Shown here piece by piece: positions 1-9,038 of a DNA stretch of 64,000 bases; positions within the stretch are counted from its first letter, which is position 1; each line of letters starts with the position of its first letter. This stretch comes from Marinoscillum sp049115815 (GTDB lineage: Bacteria; Bacteroidota; Bacteroidia; Cytophagales; Cyclobacteriaceae): the NCBI GenBank assembly GCA_049115815.1, contig JAGDZO010000002.1, positions 185,509 to 249,508 of the forward strand, in the 5' to 3' direction. The translations under genes and the position numbers were made by a program. The notes below the pieces were generated by a model. The model was not told the origin of the DNA and did not search any database. It was given only the letters and a program-made list of their open reading frames with translations.

Positions 1-2
1 AT

Positions 3-1157
3 TCTTCAGGAACCACAGGTCACCCGAAGGCAATTACTCATTCCCAGGGTGGAGTACTTCTTGAGCACCTGAAATACGTCACCTTTCATAACAATGTAAA
101 GGCAGGGGAGCGGTATTTCTGGTTTACAACTACAGGCTGGATGATGTGGAATTTTGTTCAAGCTACCATGCTCGCAGGTGCAACTATTGTATTGTTTGAT
201 GGAAGTCCGTCTTACCCAGCTATGAGTAGCCTTTGGCAATTTGCAAGCGAACAAAAAATTAATCATTTTGGAACAAGTGCCCCTTATATTTTGGCTTCTG
301 AAAAGGCAGAAATTCGACCAAATGAATTTGACTTATCATCTTTAATTTCTATAAGTAGTACAGGCTCACCATTGCCTGCTGAAGGCTTCAGCTGGGTCTA
401 TCAACATGTGAAAAAGGATCTCTGGTTTTGCTCAATGAGTGGTGGGACGGACGTATGCTCTGCATTCGTGGGTGGGTGTCCTACAGAACCAGTATATGAA
501 GGAGAAATTCAAAGAAGGGCACTTGGTTGTGCACTTTATGCTTATGACGAGGAGGGCAAACAGCTGGTGGATGAAGTGGGTGAAATGGTAATAACCAAAC
601 CAATGCCATCTATGCCTATTTACTTCTGGAATGACCAAGATAATTCTCGCTACAGGGAAAGCTATTTCGAAGAATACCCGAATGTATGGCGACATGGAGA
701 TTGGGTAAAAATTACCAATAGAAATAGCGTGATTATTTTGGGTCGATCTGATGCTACACTCAATCGACACGGAATTAGGATAGGTTCAGCGGAAATTTAT
801 CAGGCTACAAACAAAATACAAGGCGTCCAAGATAGTCTGGTTGTAAATTGTGAACTATCAAAAGGAAGACATTTTATGCCTTTGTTCGTCAAGGTGGAAG
901 AAGGTATAGATGTTGATGAAAATTTAGTGAAAAGTATTAACGCTCAAATAAAATCAGATTTCTCTCAGAGGCATGTGCCAGACGTGGTGGTACAGGTGGA
1001 GGAACTTCCATATACAATTAGTGGCAAGAAAATGGAAGCTGCAGTTAAAAAGATCTTGATGGGAATCAATGCTGAAAAGGCTGCAAATTTTGGAGCTATG
1101 AGAAATCCTGATTCATTGAGTTTTTTCATAAAATATCGAGATGAGTTTATCACATAA
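3..1157 (+). CDS. Acetoacetyl-CoA synthetase (acetoacetate-CoA ligase), 5' truncated by window
   Basis: This is the C-terminal part of an ANL-superfamily adenylating enzyme that would activate acetoacetate to acetoacetyl-CoA in the cytoplasm. The reading frame is open from base 3, where it encodes the nucleotide-binding loop SSGTTGHPKA, so the gene begins upstream of the window. Downstream are the aromatic-rich WFTTTGWMMWN stretch, the HGDW motif, and a C-terminal catalytic-lysine region TISGKKMEAAVKKIL. The GKKME form is typical of acetoacetyl-CoA synthetases rather than acetyl-CoA synthetases, which end in SGKIMR. The next gene starts within its last codons, suggesting co-transcription. Substrate choice is inferred from the family. 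Confidence 0.85.
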   Translation, partial: SSGTTGHPKAITHSQGGVLLEHLKYVTFHNNVKAGERYFWFTTTGWMMWNFVQATMLAGATIVLFDGSPSYPAMSSLWQFASEQKINHFGTSAPYILASEKAEIRPNEFDLSSLISISSTGSPLPAEGFSWVYQHVKKDLWFCSMSGGTDVCSAFVGGCPTEPVYEGEIQRRALGCALYAYDEEGKQLVDEVGEMVITKPMPSMPIYFWNDQDNSRYRESYFEEYPNVWRHGDWVKITNRNSVIILGRSDATLNRHGIRIGSAEIYQATNKIQGVQDSLVVNCELSKGRHFMPLFVKVEEGIDVDENLVKSINAQIKSDFSQRHVPDVVVQVEELPYTISGKKMEAAVKKILMGINAEKAANFGAMRNPDSLSFFIKYRDEFIT

Positions 1158-3633
1158 GATGGCATCACATTGCATTCGTATTTGCAATAGCAGGCTACTC
1201 TTTTTAGGATTGTTACTAATGACCGCCTTTTCGGGGTTTGGACAGGGTAGAGTCCAGTTGGATAGTTTATTGGACGTTTATGATCGTTTAGAACCTGTAG
1301 TAAATGAGACCAATGTCAATGTATGTCTTGATCTGGCATGGGAATATAGGGATGTAAATGCTGATAGCGCCTTATTCTTTGCCAAAGAAGCTAACTACCA
1401 AGCAGAAAGTATCGGATTTCAGAAGCATAGAATAAAGGCGATCAGCTTTATGGGAATAGCCTATCGAAACTTGGGTAATTATACCATGGCAGCTGAGCAA
1501 TATTTACTAGCTCTGAATCTCTCAGAAGAACACGGCATTCCCGAACAAAGGGGTTACTCCCTCATCAATCTTGGCAACCTGTATGAGTTTCAAGGGAACT
1601 TTACTGAGGCCATTGTCTATCTGAGACAAGCTTTGGATCAGGCTGAAAAATTGGACAATATGCGAATGATCGGGTATTGCTACAATAATCTGGGTAAGTC
1701 ATACAGAGGACTTGAGGATTATGGAAGAGCAATAGAGTATTATACCAAAACCATCTTGATTCGGGAATTGCTCGGAGATAAATCAGGACAGGTTTCTTCC
1801 GAAATTGATTTGGCTGAGGTCTATCTAGGGCAAGGTGAGTTGGATAAGGCTGAATCAGCTGGTATGAATAGCTTTTTTAAATTGAAGCAAATCAAAAAGC
1901 CCCGTAAAACAGCTGAGCTGTATACCACGTTGGCAAGAATAAAAATAGCTCAGAGCGAATATGAGACCGCATTAAAGTTTGCCCAGTCGGCTATTGACAT
2001 CTCGGAAGAGGTAAGCGCCGACTATGAATTATTGATGGCTCATGAGGTTATCAGTAGGATATATCAAAATTTTGGAGATTTTGAAAAGGCGTATGATCAT
2101 CAGGTGAAATATTCAGAGGTTAAAGAACAATTGTTTGGTGAAAGATCCATTAGTCAGATGGAATCATTGATTAACCAAAACAAGACGCTCCAGCAGAAAT
2201 TGGAGAATGAATATTTGCGAAAGCAGGATGAGCTGAATGAGCGGATTATTAAGAATCAAGGGAATACCATTGCTCTGGTGGGCATGGGTTTGATGCTTTC
2301 ATTGATCGCTGTATTGGTGACTTTCAGAAATTATAGAGTTAAAAAGGAGCTTTCAATAAAAGTGGCGAATCAGCGTGATGAAATTTTAGACGACAAAAAG
2401 CTAATTGAAGAACAGTCTCGCGTTTTGAAAGAACTTGACAAAGCCAAATCTAAGTTTTTTGCCAATGTAGCGCATGATCTGAGATCACCATTGAGCTTGA
2501 TTTTGGGCAACCTGGAGATACTGAAAAATGACAATAGTGATTTTAGTGAACTGTCCAATTTGAGCTTGGATACATCAATGAAAAACTGTCAGAGGTTGCT
2601 GTTTCTCACTGATGAGATCAATGATCTGACGCGTTTGGAGGAAGGAAAAATCGTACTCAAAAAGGAAGATGTCCAAATAGTAGGGTATTTCAGAATGCTT
2701 TCAAGCCTATTTGTAGGAATAGCTAATACAAAAGGTGTTGAGTTGAGATTTGAATCGGAACTTGATGAAGACACGGGGGTTAGGATTGATCCAAGGCAGT
2801 TTGAAAAAGTGTTTTATAACTTGGTTTCTAACGCCATCAATCACACGAAGAAGGGTGATGTAATCACCATTGAGATTTCGGAAAATTCTCAATCTGATCT
2901 TGTACTAAACTTTAAAGATACGGGTGTCGGGATAGTGGAAGAGAGTCTAAATAATATCTTCGATAGGTTCTTTCAAGAAGGCGATGGATCAAGTCATAAA
3001 GGTCTAGGAATCGGTTTAGCGCTCGTCAAAGAGATAGTTGATCTGCATGGAGCGAAGATATCAGTATCCAGCAAGCAAGAAGTAGAAACCAAATTTGAGA
3101 TTTGTCTTGATTCGTCTGACAGACGTGTCATTTCTTCAGACAGAAAGGAAGTGATCTCTAATTATGTTATGGATAGAACTCATCTTTACGACGAGTATAA
3201 ATCGTCCATTGCTAAGTCCAGGGCAAAGGATGTTGTGGAGCGCAAAGGGTTAATTCTCATCGTGGATCGTGACGCAGGTACCCGATATGCCATCAATCAA
3301 TTACTTGATGACCATTACGAAGTGAAAGAGGCAGCCCATGAAAAAGAAGCGCTAGAGTTGCTGAAGACTAATGAGGTTGATCTTATTATGACCGGATTGG
3401 ATATGCCTTGGATGAAAGGTTTAAAGTTTATGAATGAGTTAGATCAAGATTTGAGGGGACAAAACATTCCAAGACTTCTCGTTGATGGCCCAGATGCTAT
3501 AGTAGATTCGGGTGAAATCAACCTAGATCAATCAATAGATGTGATACCCAAGCCCTTGAAGAAACCTGACTTATTGAGTACCATTGAAAAGCTCTTAAAC
3601 AAAAATTCTGGCAGGTCAAATAGGGCAGCATAG
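1141..3633 (+). CDS. TPR-containing hybrid sensor histidine kinase with degenerate receiver domain
   Basis: This is a membrane-bound two-component kinase of 830 aa. It has an N-terminal signal sequence, tetratricopeptide repeats at about residues 55-330, a coiled coil, one transmembrane helix near 377-396 and a second coiled coil. The HisKA box AHDLRSPL carries phospho-His445. The HATPase_c domain has N-box NLVSNAINH, DTGVGI and GLGIGLALV. The C-terminus (about 700-825) has a CheY-like fold signature, but the phospho-Asp position reads Gly752 (LIMTGLDMP), only one residue of the usual acidic pair remains (LIVDRD), and the switch Thr is absent, while KP is kept. The receiver therefore probably cannot be phosphorylated. 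The start overlaps the upstream gene by 17 nt; ATG 1159 is an alternative giving a cleaner signal peptide. Confidence 0.9.
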   Translation: MSLSHKMASHCIRICNSRLLFLGLLLMTAFSGFGQGRVQLDSLLDVYDRLEPVVNETNVNVCLDLAWEYRDVNADSALFFAKEANYQAESIGFQKHRIKAISFMGIAYRNLGNYTMAAEQYLLALNLSEEHGIPEQRGYSLINLGNLYEFQGNFTEAIVYLRQALDQAEKLDNMRMIGYCYNNLGKSYRGLEDYGRAIEYYTKTILIRELLGDKSGQVSSEIDLAEVYLGQGELDKAESAGMNSFFKLKQIKKPRKTAELYTTLARIKIAQSEYETALKFAQSAIDISEEVSADYELLMAHEVISRIYQNFGDFEKAYDHQVKYSEVKEQLFGERSISQMESLINQNKTLQQKLENEYLRKQDELNERIIKNQGNTIALVGMGLMLSLIAVLVTFRNYRVKKELSIKVANQRDEILDDKKLIEEQSRVLKELDKAKSKFFANVAHDLRSPLSLILGNLEILKNDNSDFSELSNLSLDTSMKNCQRLLFLTDEINDLTRLEEGKIVLKKEDVQIVGYFRMLSSLFVGIANTKGVELRFESELDEDTGVRIDPRQFEKVFYNLVSNAINHTKKGDVITIEISENSQSDLVLNFKDTGVGIVEESLNNIFDRFFQEGDGSSHKGLGIGLALVKEIVDLHGAKISVSSKQEVETKFEICLDSSDRRVISSDRKEVISNYVMDRTHLYDEYKSSIAKSRAKDVVERKGLILIVDRDAGTRYAINQLLDDHYEVKEAAHEKEALELLKTNEVDLIMTGLDMPWMKGLKFMNELDQDLRGQNIPRLLVDGPDAIVDSGEINLDQSIDVIPKPLKKPDLLSTIEKLLNKNSGRSNRAA

Positions 3634-3716
3634 CAGTAGACCTGACAAGAAACTCTAATTCTCAGCGGTTAGATTCCCAAAAGGAATAGTATGTGAAGTT
3701 TACGCAAGGGAATGGA

Positions 3717-3890
3717 TTATTTCCCTAGGGAAACCATCTCAGCAAGCTGTGCCTGATTGAATGCATCAAAGTAGTTGCTGCGATTCTCCGGATCGGACAA
3801 GAAGATATCCTGACTTGGAAAATGATTACTTCTTTTACTTTTAAGAAGCTTATTTAGTCCTCTTGAAATCTTATTTTTTCTATCACCCAT
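3717..3890 (-). CDS. Possible small basic protein, 57 aa, unknown
   Basis: A minus-strand ORF of 57 aa begins MGDRKNKISRGLNKLL and ends AEMVSLGK. It lies in the only large gap between the histidine kinase and the DUF4249 gene. The N-terminal half is strongly basic (many Lys and Arg) and the C-terminal half is neutral and polar. No family was recognised. Its codon choice resembles neighbouring genes, and a TTG-N18-TAAGTTTA promoter-like sequence sits 13 nt upstream of the ATG. It could instead be chance coding in intergenic DNA. Confidence 0.4.
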   Translation of the reverse strand: MGDRKNKISRGLNKLLKSKRSNHFPSQDIFLSDPENRSNYFDAFNQAQLAEMVSLGK

Positions 3891-3903
3891 TTTGCACTCT
3901 GTC

Positions 3904-3932
3904 TAAACTTATGGTCCAGTGATAAGCCTCAA
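3904..3932 (-). promoter_or_regulatory. Putative Bacteroidota promoter for the 57-aa ORF
   Basis: On the minus strand a TTG (3930-3932) is followed after 18 nt by TAAGTTTA (3904-3911), one mismatch from the Bacteroidota -7 consensus TAnnTTTG. The start codon is 13 nt further on, so the leader would be very short. Confidence 0.35.
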
Positions 3933-4023
3933 AAAACCTAGGAAGCAAACCACGAACACCTAACTGGTTACAGGTATAAGGCAAAATCAGGTTGGGTACC
4001 CCCTAAAAAGTGTAAGAAAAGTT

Positions 4024-4863
4024 TTAACGTACAGTTAAAGTGTCTCGGTCTATCGATATCACACCCCAATAGCCGAGGATAGTTTCGTCCTTATTGGAGA
4101 ATGACAGATTGCCTTCTATCGATGCAGGTGATGTAGAATTGACTGTGCCTAGCAAAGTAGTCTGCTCCTTGACAAGTTGAAGAAAATTGAAGACTTCTGA
4201 AGACAGTTGTTGTTGCTCGATCATCATAAAATCATCAAGATCAAACTCAAAACCGGTCAATTCATGATTAATGGTATTTCCGTCAAAGAATTGATCTGAT
4301 AAAATTTCGAGGTTTTTAGTGCCAATCAGAAGGGTATCATTTCTACTTATGGTCCATCGATAATAATTGTCTTGGATTGGGCTATCGCTTGTAGTCACAA
4401 TGGGATAATAGTAAGTGTCCAAAATATCGGGATCTTCTTCATTTTCTCGCTCTATGGTTCCCGTATATAGAGAGTCAATCTGAGAAAGATCGTTGATGCT
4501 TTGAATATTCGACCTGATCAAAGTGCCATCTTCTAGTTCGACGATAAGCTGATAGGTTGCGTTGATTTCCGCCGCAAAAGGTTCTTTAGATTCATAAACT
4601 CCTCCTCCAATGTGATCATAGGGGTAAGCATTGCTCGTCGGAGTAAGCCTTAATACAAAAACGTTCGCATTGTCAATGACTGGCTTGTCTTCTTTACTCG
4701 TGAAACTTGAAGATAATGACAGAGATACATGGTGAGTTTCTAATTGATCTGTTAGCCATCCTTCTACCACGACTAGCTGACTTGATCCACCTTCGGGTAA
4801 ATCCAAAGACTCGCATCCCGCTATTAGAAGTACCGTAAAAACTATCGAGCCGAACTTTTTCAA
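4024..4863 (-). CDS. DUF4249 domain-containing lipoprotein
   Basis: A 279-aa predicted lipoprotein with signal peptide and lipobox (LLIAGC, Cys17). Near the N-terminus it has the VVVEGWLTDQ and VSLSLSSSF elements typical of DUF4249. DUF4249 proteins are found in Bacteroidota encoded next to TonB-dependent receptors, where a role as a surface or periplasmic partner is suspected but not proven. Here the gene overlaps the 3' end of the receptor gene by 4 nt, so the two are almost certainly translated from one transcript. It is the last clear member of the sigma/FecR/receptor operon. Confidence 0.85.
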   Translation of the reverse strand: MKKFGSIVFTVLLIAGCESLDLPEGGSSQLVVVEGWLTDQLETHHVSLSLSSSFTSKEDKPVIDNANVFVLRLTPTSNAYPYDHIGGGVYESKEPFAAEINATYQLIVELEDGTLIRSNIQSINDLSQIDSLYTGTIERENEEDPDILDTYYYPIVTTSDSPIQDNYYRWTISRNDTLLIGTKNLEILSDQFFDGNTINHELTGFEFDLDDFMMIEQQQLSSEVFNFLQLVKEQTTLLGTVNSTSPASIEGNLSFSNKDETILGYWGVISIDRDTLTVR

Positions 4864-7475
4864 AATTTGAAATTATAGGTCACCGCAGGGATGATAGAAT
4901 TAAAAATTGAATTTGGGATGATTTCGGTGAAGCCAGTAGCTTCATTTTGCTGAAACAAATAGGAGTAGACATTATCTCGACCATAGACGTTGTATAATAC
5001 GAATGTCCAATAGTCTTGGATCAGTTTTGGGTCTCCATTTCGCTTATTGGGCCTTCCTTCAAATTTGAGAGACCAATCCAACCTATGATAATCAGGTAAT
5101 CTTTGTTGATTGCGCATACCAAAGTAGGGTACTGCATTTCCTTCAAAAGTGTATTTACCTAGAGGTAAAGAATAAGGCCTGCCTGACTGATAATTAAACA
5201 CCATAGAAGTGCTCATTCTTCGATTAAGCTGGTAGATGCCTGTGAAGGTGAAATCATGTTGACGGTCATTATTGGTAGGAAAGTATCGGCCATTATTGAT
5301 TTGCTCTTCTTCAAATTGGCCATCGGCGCGTTGCTCTGATCTTGAAAGCGTGTAGCTCAACCATCCTGTAATCTTCCCTTCGTTTTTCTTTAAGTAAACC
5401 TCCAAACCATAGTTGCGTCCAGATGCACTGAGCAACTCGGTTTCTGGGTTTTTATTGAATAGTAATTGTGCACCATCCTTATAGCTGATGAGATTGCTTA
5501 TGTCCTTGTAGTAGAAATCAATATAAGCTTCGTATGTGTTTTTCGAGAAGTTTTGATAATATCCCAAAGAATAATGATCTGAAGAAGTAGGTCGAATGTG
5601 TTGGTCGCTAAGCTTCCAAATATCTGTAGGAGAGGGGGTTATGGTATTGGAAATCAAGTGTAAATATTGGTTGGATCTGGTGTAGCTCATTTTCACGCTT
5701 GAAGAAGGCGTGATCTTGTAATTCAACGAAATTCTTGGTTCTGCTCGCCAATCGGATTGAATAACGGATCCTTTTTCAAATATGAGTGTGTCGACCACTG
5801 AGCTGATCGATTTGGGAGAATTTTCATCATATAGCAAAGTAGTATCTGCTCCAAATGTCACCAGGTTCGAAAATCGAAGACCATATTGTAGCTCCAATTT
5901 CCGGGATACTTTAAGTTGGTGGCTCATATAGAAAGCTGATTCTAATCCATGCTCTGAATCTAACTCTATTGGGTTAGATGAAGACGTTTCCACATCAAAC
6001 GGAACACGACTTCCTGGTCTTAAGATGTGTAGAATACTAGTAGCGCCCATCCTGATTTCATTTTGTGGGTTGAGTATGTAGCTGAAGTCAGATTTTAAGG
6101 TGTAGTCGAGAATTTTAGATTGACCTATGAAGCTCGCGGCTTCCCTGGGTTGCGTTATTTTGTAGTTGTATTCGCTGAGAATAGCCGATACATTGGAAAA
6201 TACTTTTTTCCCAAAAAGATGATTCCATCTTAATGATAGATTTCTATTTCCCCATTGCGTTTTTGTATCTAGTACATTGACATTTCGATCATTTCCCCAG
6301 TATCCGGCCAAATGAATTGTGTTCTTTTTGTTTGGTTTCCAGTTGACCTTGGTGTTGATGTCTTGAAACCTCGAAGAGCTGGCATTATTGGGAGATATAT
6401 CAAAAATCGATTGACGTCCTGAAAATATAAAAGAGCTCTTGTTCTTTTTGAGTGGACCTTCAGCGATGAGTTTAGCAGATACCAGACCTATGCTCCCAGA
6501 CATATGAAATTGCTTGTCATCACCGTCTTTTTGGGTGACTGAGATAACCGATGATGCCCTTCCACCATGCCATGCAGGGATGAATCCCTTCATAATCTCT
6601 ACATGATTGATAGCATGCGGGTTGAATATTGATATTAAGCCGCTCAAGTGGTTGGGGTTGTAAATGGTAGCTTCATCAAGGAGAATAAGGTTCTGATCAG
6701 AAGCACCGCCTCTTACGTGTATCCCATTGGCATCTTCTCCAAGAGTATTGATTCCAGGTAAATACGTCGCTCCTTGAAGGATATCTACTTCTCCCAAGAA
6801 ATATGGGATAACACCTTCGGTATTAAGGTCTAGCGTATTAATACCAGGAATTAGGCTTGTTACATTAAAATCCGGTTCTACCGATGAAATGGTTATTTCA
6901 TCCAGTTTGCTGATGCTTTCTTCTAGCTCGATGATCTCGATGACTCCTCCGTTACTCAAGTCATAGGTCTTTTGATAAGTTTTGAAACCTACAAAACTGA
7001 CATGCACAGGGTGTTGCTCTGCCGTTAATGAAAAAGAAAAATATCCATAGTTATTTGTCACTACACCTTGAATCGTGCCGGGTTTGTACACTACTGCACC
7101 TATTAGAGCTTCGCCAGTAGATTTATCTCTTACAAATCCCCTTATAGTATTAATTTGATTGTTTGCGTTGAATCTCAGCACAATCAATCCATCTTTTTCG
7201 CTGAATTCAAATCGCTCTTGAGATTGTAATAGCTTCAGGAATTCATCTAGTGATGAATAGGATCGATCTACCACACAGTTGGTTTTAGGAATTAGATTCT
7301 CACTGAAAGCCAATGGGATTCCTTGTCTGCGCAACTCGATGAATAAGTCAGAGAGCTGATATTCACCTGGTGATATTGAAATGGATTTTTGAAGGGAAGA
7401 GTCCTGAGCTAAACCTGAAAGGCTTATATAGGTGAAGAATAAGATAAAAAGGAGCTTGAATTTTCCGGACATCAA
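4860..7475 (-). CDS. TonB-dependent receptor with STN and carboxypeptidase-regulatory-like domains (FecA type)
   Basis: An 871-aa outer-membrane receptor. After a signal peptide (about 1-23) there is an STN domain (about 35-85), used by transducer-type receptors to signal to FecR. A CarboxypepD_reg-like domain follows (about 112-195, IRGFVRDKSTGEALIGAVV), then the plug with VHVRGGASDQN-like sequence (here IHVRGGASDQN), and a beta-barrel ending in a typical aromatic C-terminus (VTYNFKF). It lies downstream of a FecI-type sigma factor and FecR and overlaps a DUF4249 gene. The likely model is ligand binding, a signal through STN to FecR, and sigma activation. The ligand cannot be told from sequence. 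Confidence 0.92.
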   Translation of the reverse strand: MMSGKFKLLFILFFTYISLSGLAQDSSLQKSISISPGEYQLSDLFIELRRQGIPLAFSENLIPKTNCVVDRSYSSLDEFLKLLQSQERFEFSEKDGLIVLRFNANNQINTIRGFVRDKSTGEALIGAVVYKPGTIQGVVTNNYGYFSFSLTAEQHPVHVSFVGFKTYQKTYDLSNGGVIEIIELEESISKLDEITISSVEPDFNVTSLIPGINTLDLNTEGVIPYFLGEVDILQGATYLPGINTLGEDANGIHVRGGASDQNLILLDEATIYNPNHLSGLISIFNPHAINHVEIMKGFIPAWHGGRASSVISVTQKDGDDKQFHMSGSIGLVSAKLIAEGPLKKNKSSFIFSGRQSIFDISPNNASSSRFQDINTKVNWKPNKKNTIHLAGYWGNDRNVNVLDTKTQWGNRNLSLRWNHLFGKKVFSNVSAILSEYNYKITQPREAASFIGQSKILDYTLKSDFSYILNPQNEIRMGATSILHILRPGSRVPFDVETSSSNPIELDSEHGLESAFYMSHQLKVSRKLELQYGLRFSNLVTFGADTTLLYDENSPKSISSVVDTLIFEKGSVIQSDWRAEPRISLNYKITPSSSVKMSYTRSNQYLHLISNTITPSPTDIWKLSDQHIRPTSSDHYSLGYYQNFSKNTYEAYIDFYYKDISNLISYKDGAQLLFNKNPETELLSASGRNYGLEVYLKKNEGKITGWLSYTLSRSEQRADGQFEEEQINNGRYFPTNNDRQHDFTFTGIYQLNRRMSTSMVFNYQSGRPYSLPLGKYTFEGNAVPYFGMRNQQRLPDYHRLDWSLKFEGRPNKRNGDPKLIQDYWTFVLYNVYGRDNVYSYLFQQNEATGFTEIIPNSIFNSIIPAVTYNFKF

Positions 7476-7488
7476 AAGCTAAAACGTG

Positions 7489-7504
7489 ACTTTCTTAAGA
7501 AAGT
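7489..7504. repeat. Perfect 16-bp palindrome between fecR and receptor gene
   Basis: ACTTTCTTAAGAAAGT is a perfect palindrome in the 54-bp gap between the FecR stop and the TonB receptor start. In RNA it could form a 6-bp hairpin with a TTAA loop. With no U-tract, it looks more like an operator or RNA-processing element than a terminator. Confidence 0.5.
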
Positions 7505-7529
7505 GCTATTTCAGCTACAAAAATAGGCT

Positions 7530-8426
7530 TTAATTACATCCTTTGCCCAGAATTTTCACTTTCTTATCCGATATTTTGCTTCGAGCATTTAATACCGAGC
7601 CAATCACATTAATCACATTCGAGAGCGTTTTGTCTTTAAACTCTGCAGTGATCTTACATTTTTTCAATGACTTACTTGCCACGATGGTAACATTGTAATA
7701 TTCCTCAAGTAGAGGAATAACCTCAGCAAGTTCGGTGTTCTCAAAACTGAAGTGACCTGTTTTCCATGACAAACCATTTATTGAGGTTGTAGAGCTTACC
7801 GCTATACTTCCATTTGCATTGATTTCTCCAGTCTGTCCTTGTCTGACTTTTATGGAAGTTTCAGCATTAGATACTTCTACCACACCAGACTCGACTATAA
7901 TATTAAGTTGATCTTTGGCATTAACATTAAATGAAGTTCCTAAAACTTCAATATTGCCATGATCAGTAGTAATTCTGAACGAATTGGTGCTTTTAACTAC
8001 ATCAAAATAAGCCTGACCATTTAATTCTAAACTTCTGTTCTCAAGAAATTCAGAACTGTTGTAAGAAATCGAGCTCTTATTTGATAAAGTAACTATGGAG
8101 CCATCTGGGAGTGTTATTTCTTTGATTTCATCAACAGTCGTCACTACTTGATTGGCGCTATCTAGATTAAATTCTGAAGAGTAAAATAGTCCTCCTAGTC
8201 CCAGGCCGATAACCAATATTGCCGCTACTTTCCAAAGATAACCTAACGAATGACTGCTTGATTCAGGTTGTGAAATCTTGCTTTCAAATTCATTCCACCC
8301 TTTATCGACATCTACTGTGATATCATATTCACTCAAAGTATAGAACAAATCAAAATCATCCTCAGCAGGAGAGTTGGCGCTTTGAGTGCGCTTTGCTTGG
8401 TGATATTTTTCGTTCCAATTGGTCAT
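7530..8426 (-). CDS. FecR-family anti-sigma factor / sigma regulator
   Basis: A 298-aa single-pass inner-membrane regulator. It has a cytoplasmic N-terminal region (1-65) that would bind the ECF sigma factor and one transmembrane helix (about 67-85). The periplasmic FecR domain includes EITLPDGSIVTLSNKSSI, LNGQAYFDV and VLGTSFNV, and a C-terminal DUF4974-type domain begins with FENTELAEVIPLLEEYYNV. It follows the sigma gene after a 51-nt gap and precedes the STN-containing receptor. This is the canonical Bacteroidota order sigma, FecR, receptor. Confidence 0.93.
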   Translation of the reverse strand: MTNWNEKYHQAKRTQSANSPAEDDFDLFYTLSEYDITVDVDKGWNEFESKISQPESSSHSLGYLWKVAAILVIGLGLGGLFYSSEFNLDSANQVVTTVDEIKEITLPDGSIVTLSNKSSISYNSSEFLENRSLELNGQAYFDVVKSTNSFRITTDHGNIEVLGTSFNVNAKDQLNIIVESGVVEVSNAETSIKVRQGQTGEINANGSIAVSSTTSINGLSWKTGHFSFENTELAEVIPLLEEYYNVTIVASKSLKKCKITAEFKDKTLSNVINVIGSVLNARSKISDKKVKILGKGCN

Positions 8427-8477
8427 TGTGTTTATTAGGCAAGGGGAGTGTTCGATACCCCTAAGTTCTTTTGATTT

Positions 8478-9038
8478 TTATTTGATATTGTACCCTTTAA
8501 GTTCTTCACTGAGTTGCTCTTTCAATTTCTTCAAAGCAATACTTATTTGGTTTTCTACTGTTTTGATGGAGATACCCAGATCATCTGCAATTTCCTGATA
8601 GGTCATTCCTCCATATCTACTCAAAACAAATATATTTCTGCATTTCCCGGGCAGTGTATCTATGGCATTTTGCACCTTTAGTTTCATGAGTTCATGTTCG
8701 TCACTCGTCATGGGCGATTCATGAGCATCTTCTATATCTACCAGATCTGTAAGTGCTTGTTGTTTAGGGAGTTCTAGCTTAAAGTAGTTGATGCATTTGT
8801 TCTTGGTAGAAGAGAAAAGATATGATTTTAGGCTGGATTTTAAATGTATCTGCTCTCGCTTCTCCCATAAATACATGAAGATTTCTTGACCGATTTCTTC
8901 TCCTATGGTTCTATCTCTTACCATGCTGGTTGCGAATCTGACTACATCTGCGTAATGCTTTTTGAATAACTTTTCGAAAGCCTTTATGTCTCCATGCTTA
9001 GCAAGATCAAATAGGGCTTTTTCATCTGCTGGAGTCAT
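8478..9038 (-). CDS. ECF RNA polymerase sigma factor (FecI-like)
   Basis: A 186-aa sigma-70 family factor. Region 2 contains EEIGQEIFMYLWEKREQI and KSYLFSSTKNKCINYFK; region 4 contains LPGKCRNIFVLSRYGG and the helix-turn-helix MTYQEIADDLGISIKTVENQI. This matches the Bacteroidota FecI-like expansion. Its ATG overlaps the stop of the upstream serine-hydrolase-like gene (ATGA), so translation is probably coupled. The adjacent fecR gene should encode its regulator. Confidence 0.93.
   Translation of the reverse strand: MTPADEKALFDLAKHGDIKAFEKLFKKHYADVVRFATSMVRDRTIGEEIGQEIFMYLWEKREQIHLKSSLKSYLFSSTKNKCINYFKLELPKQQALTDLVDIEDAHESPMTSDEHELMKLKVQNAIDTLPGKCRNIFVLSRYGGMTYQEIADDLGISIKTVENQISIALKKLKEQLSEELKGYNIK

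Noticed and set aside
432..770. 112-aa minus-strand ORF
   Set aside because: It is an antisense shadow of the acetoacetyl-CoA synthetase gene, with no recognisable motifs.
1141..1157. Possible frameshift fusion of acetoacetyl-CoA synthetase and kinase
   Set aside because: Both proteins have proper ends, and the overlap is an ordinary start/stop overlap; a second start exists at 1159.
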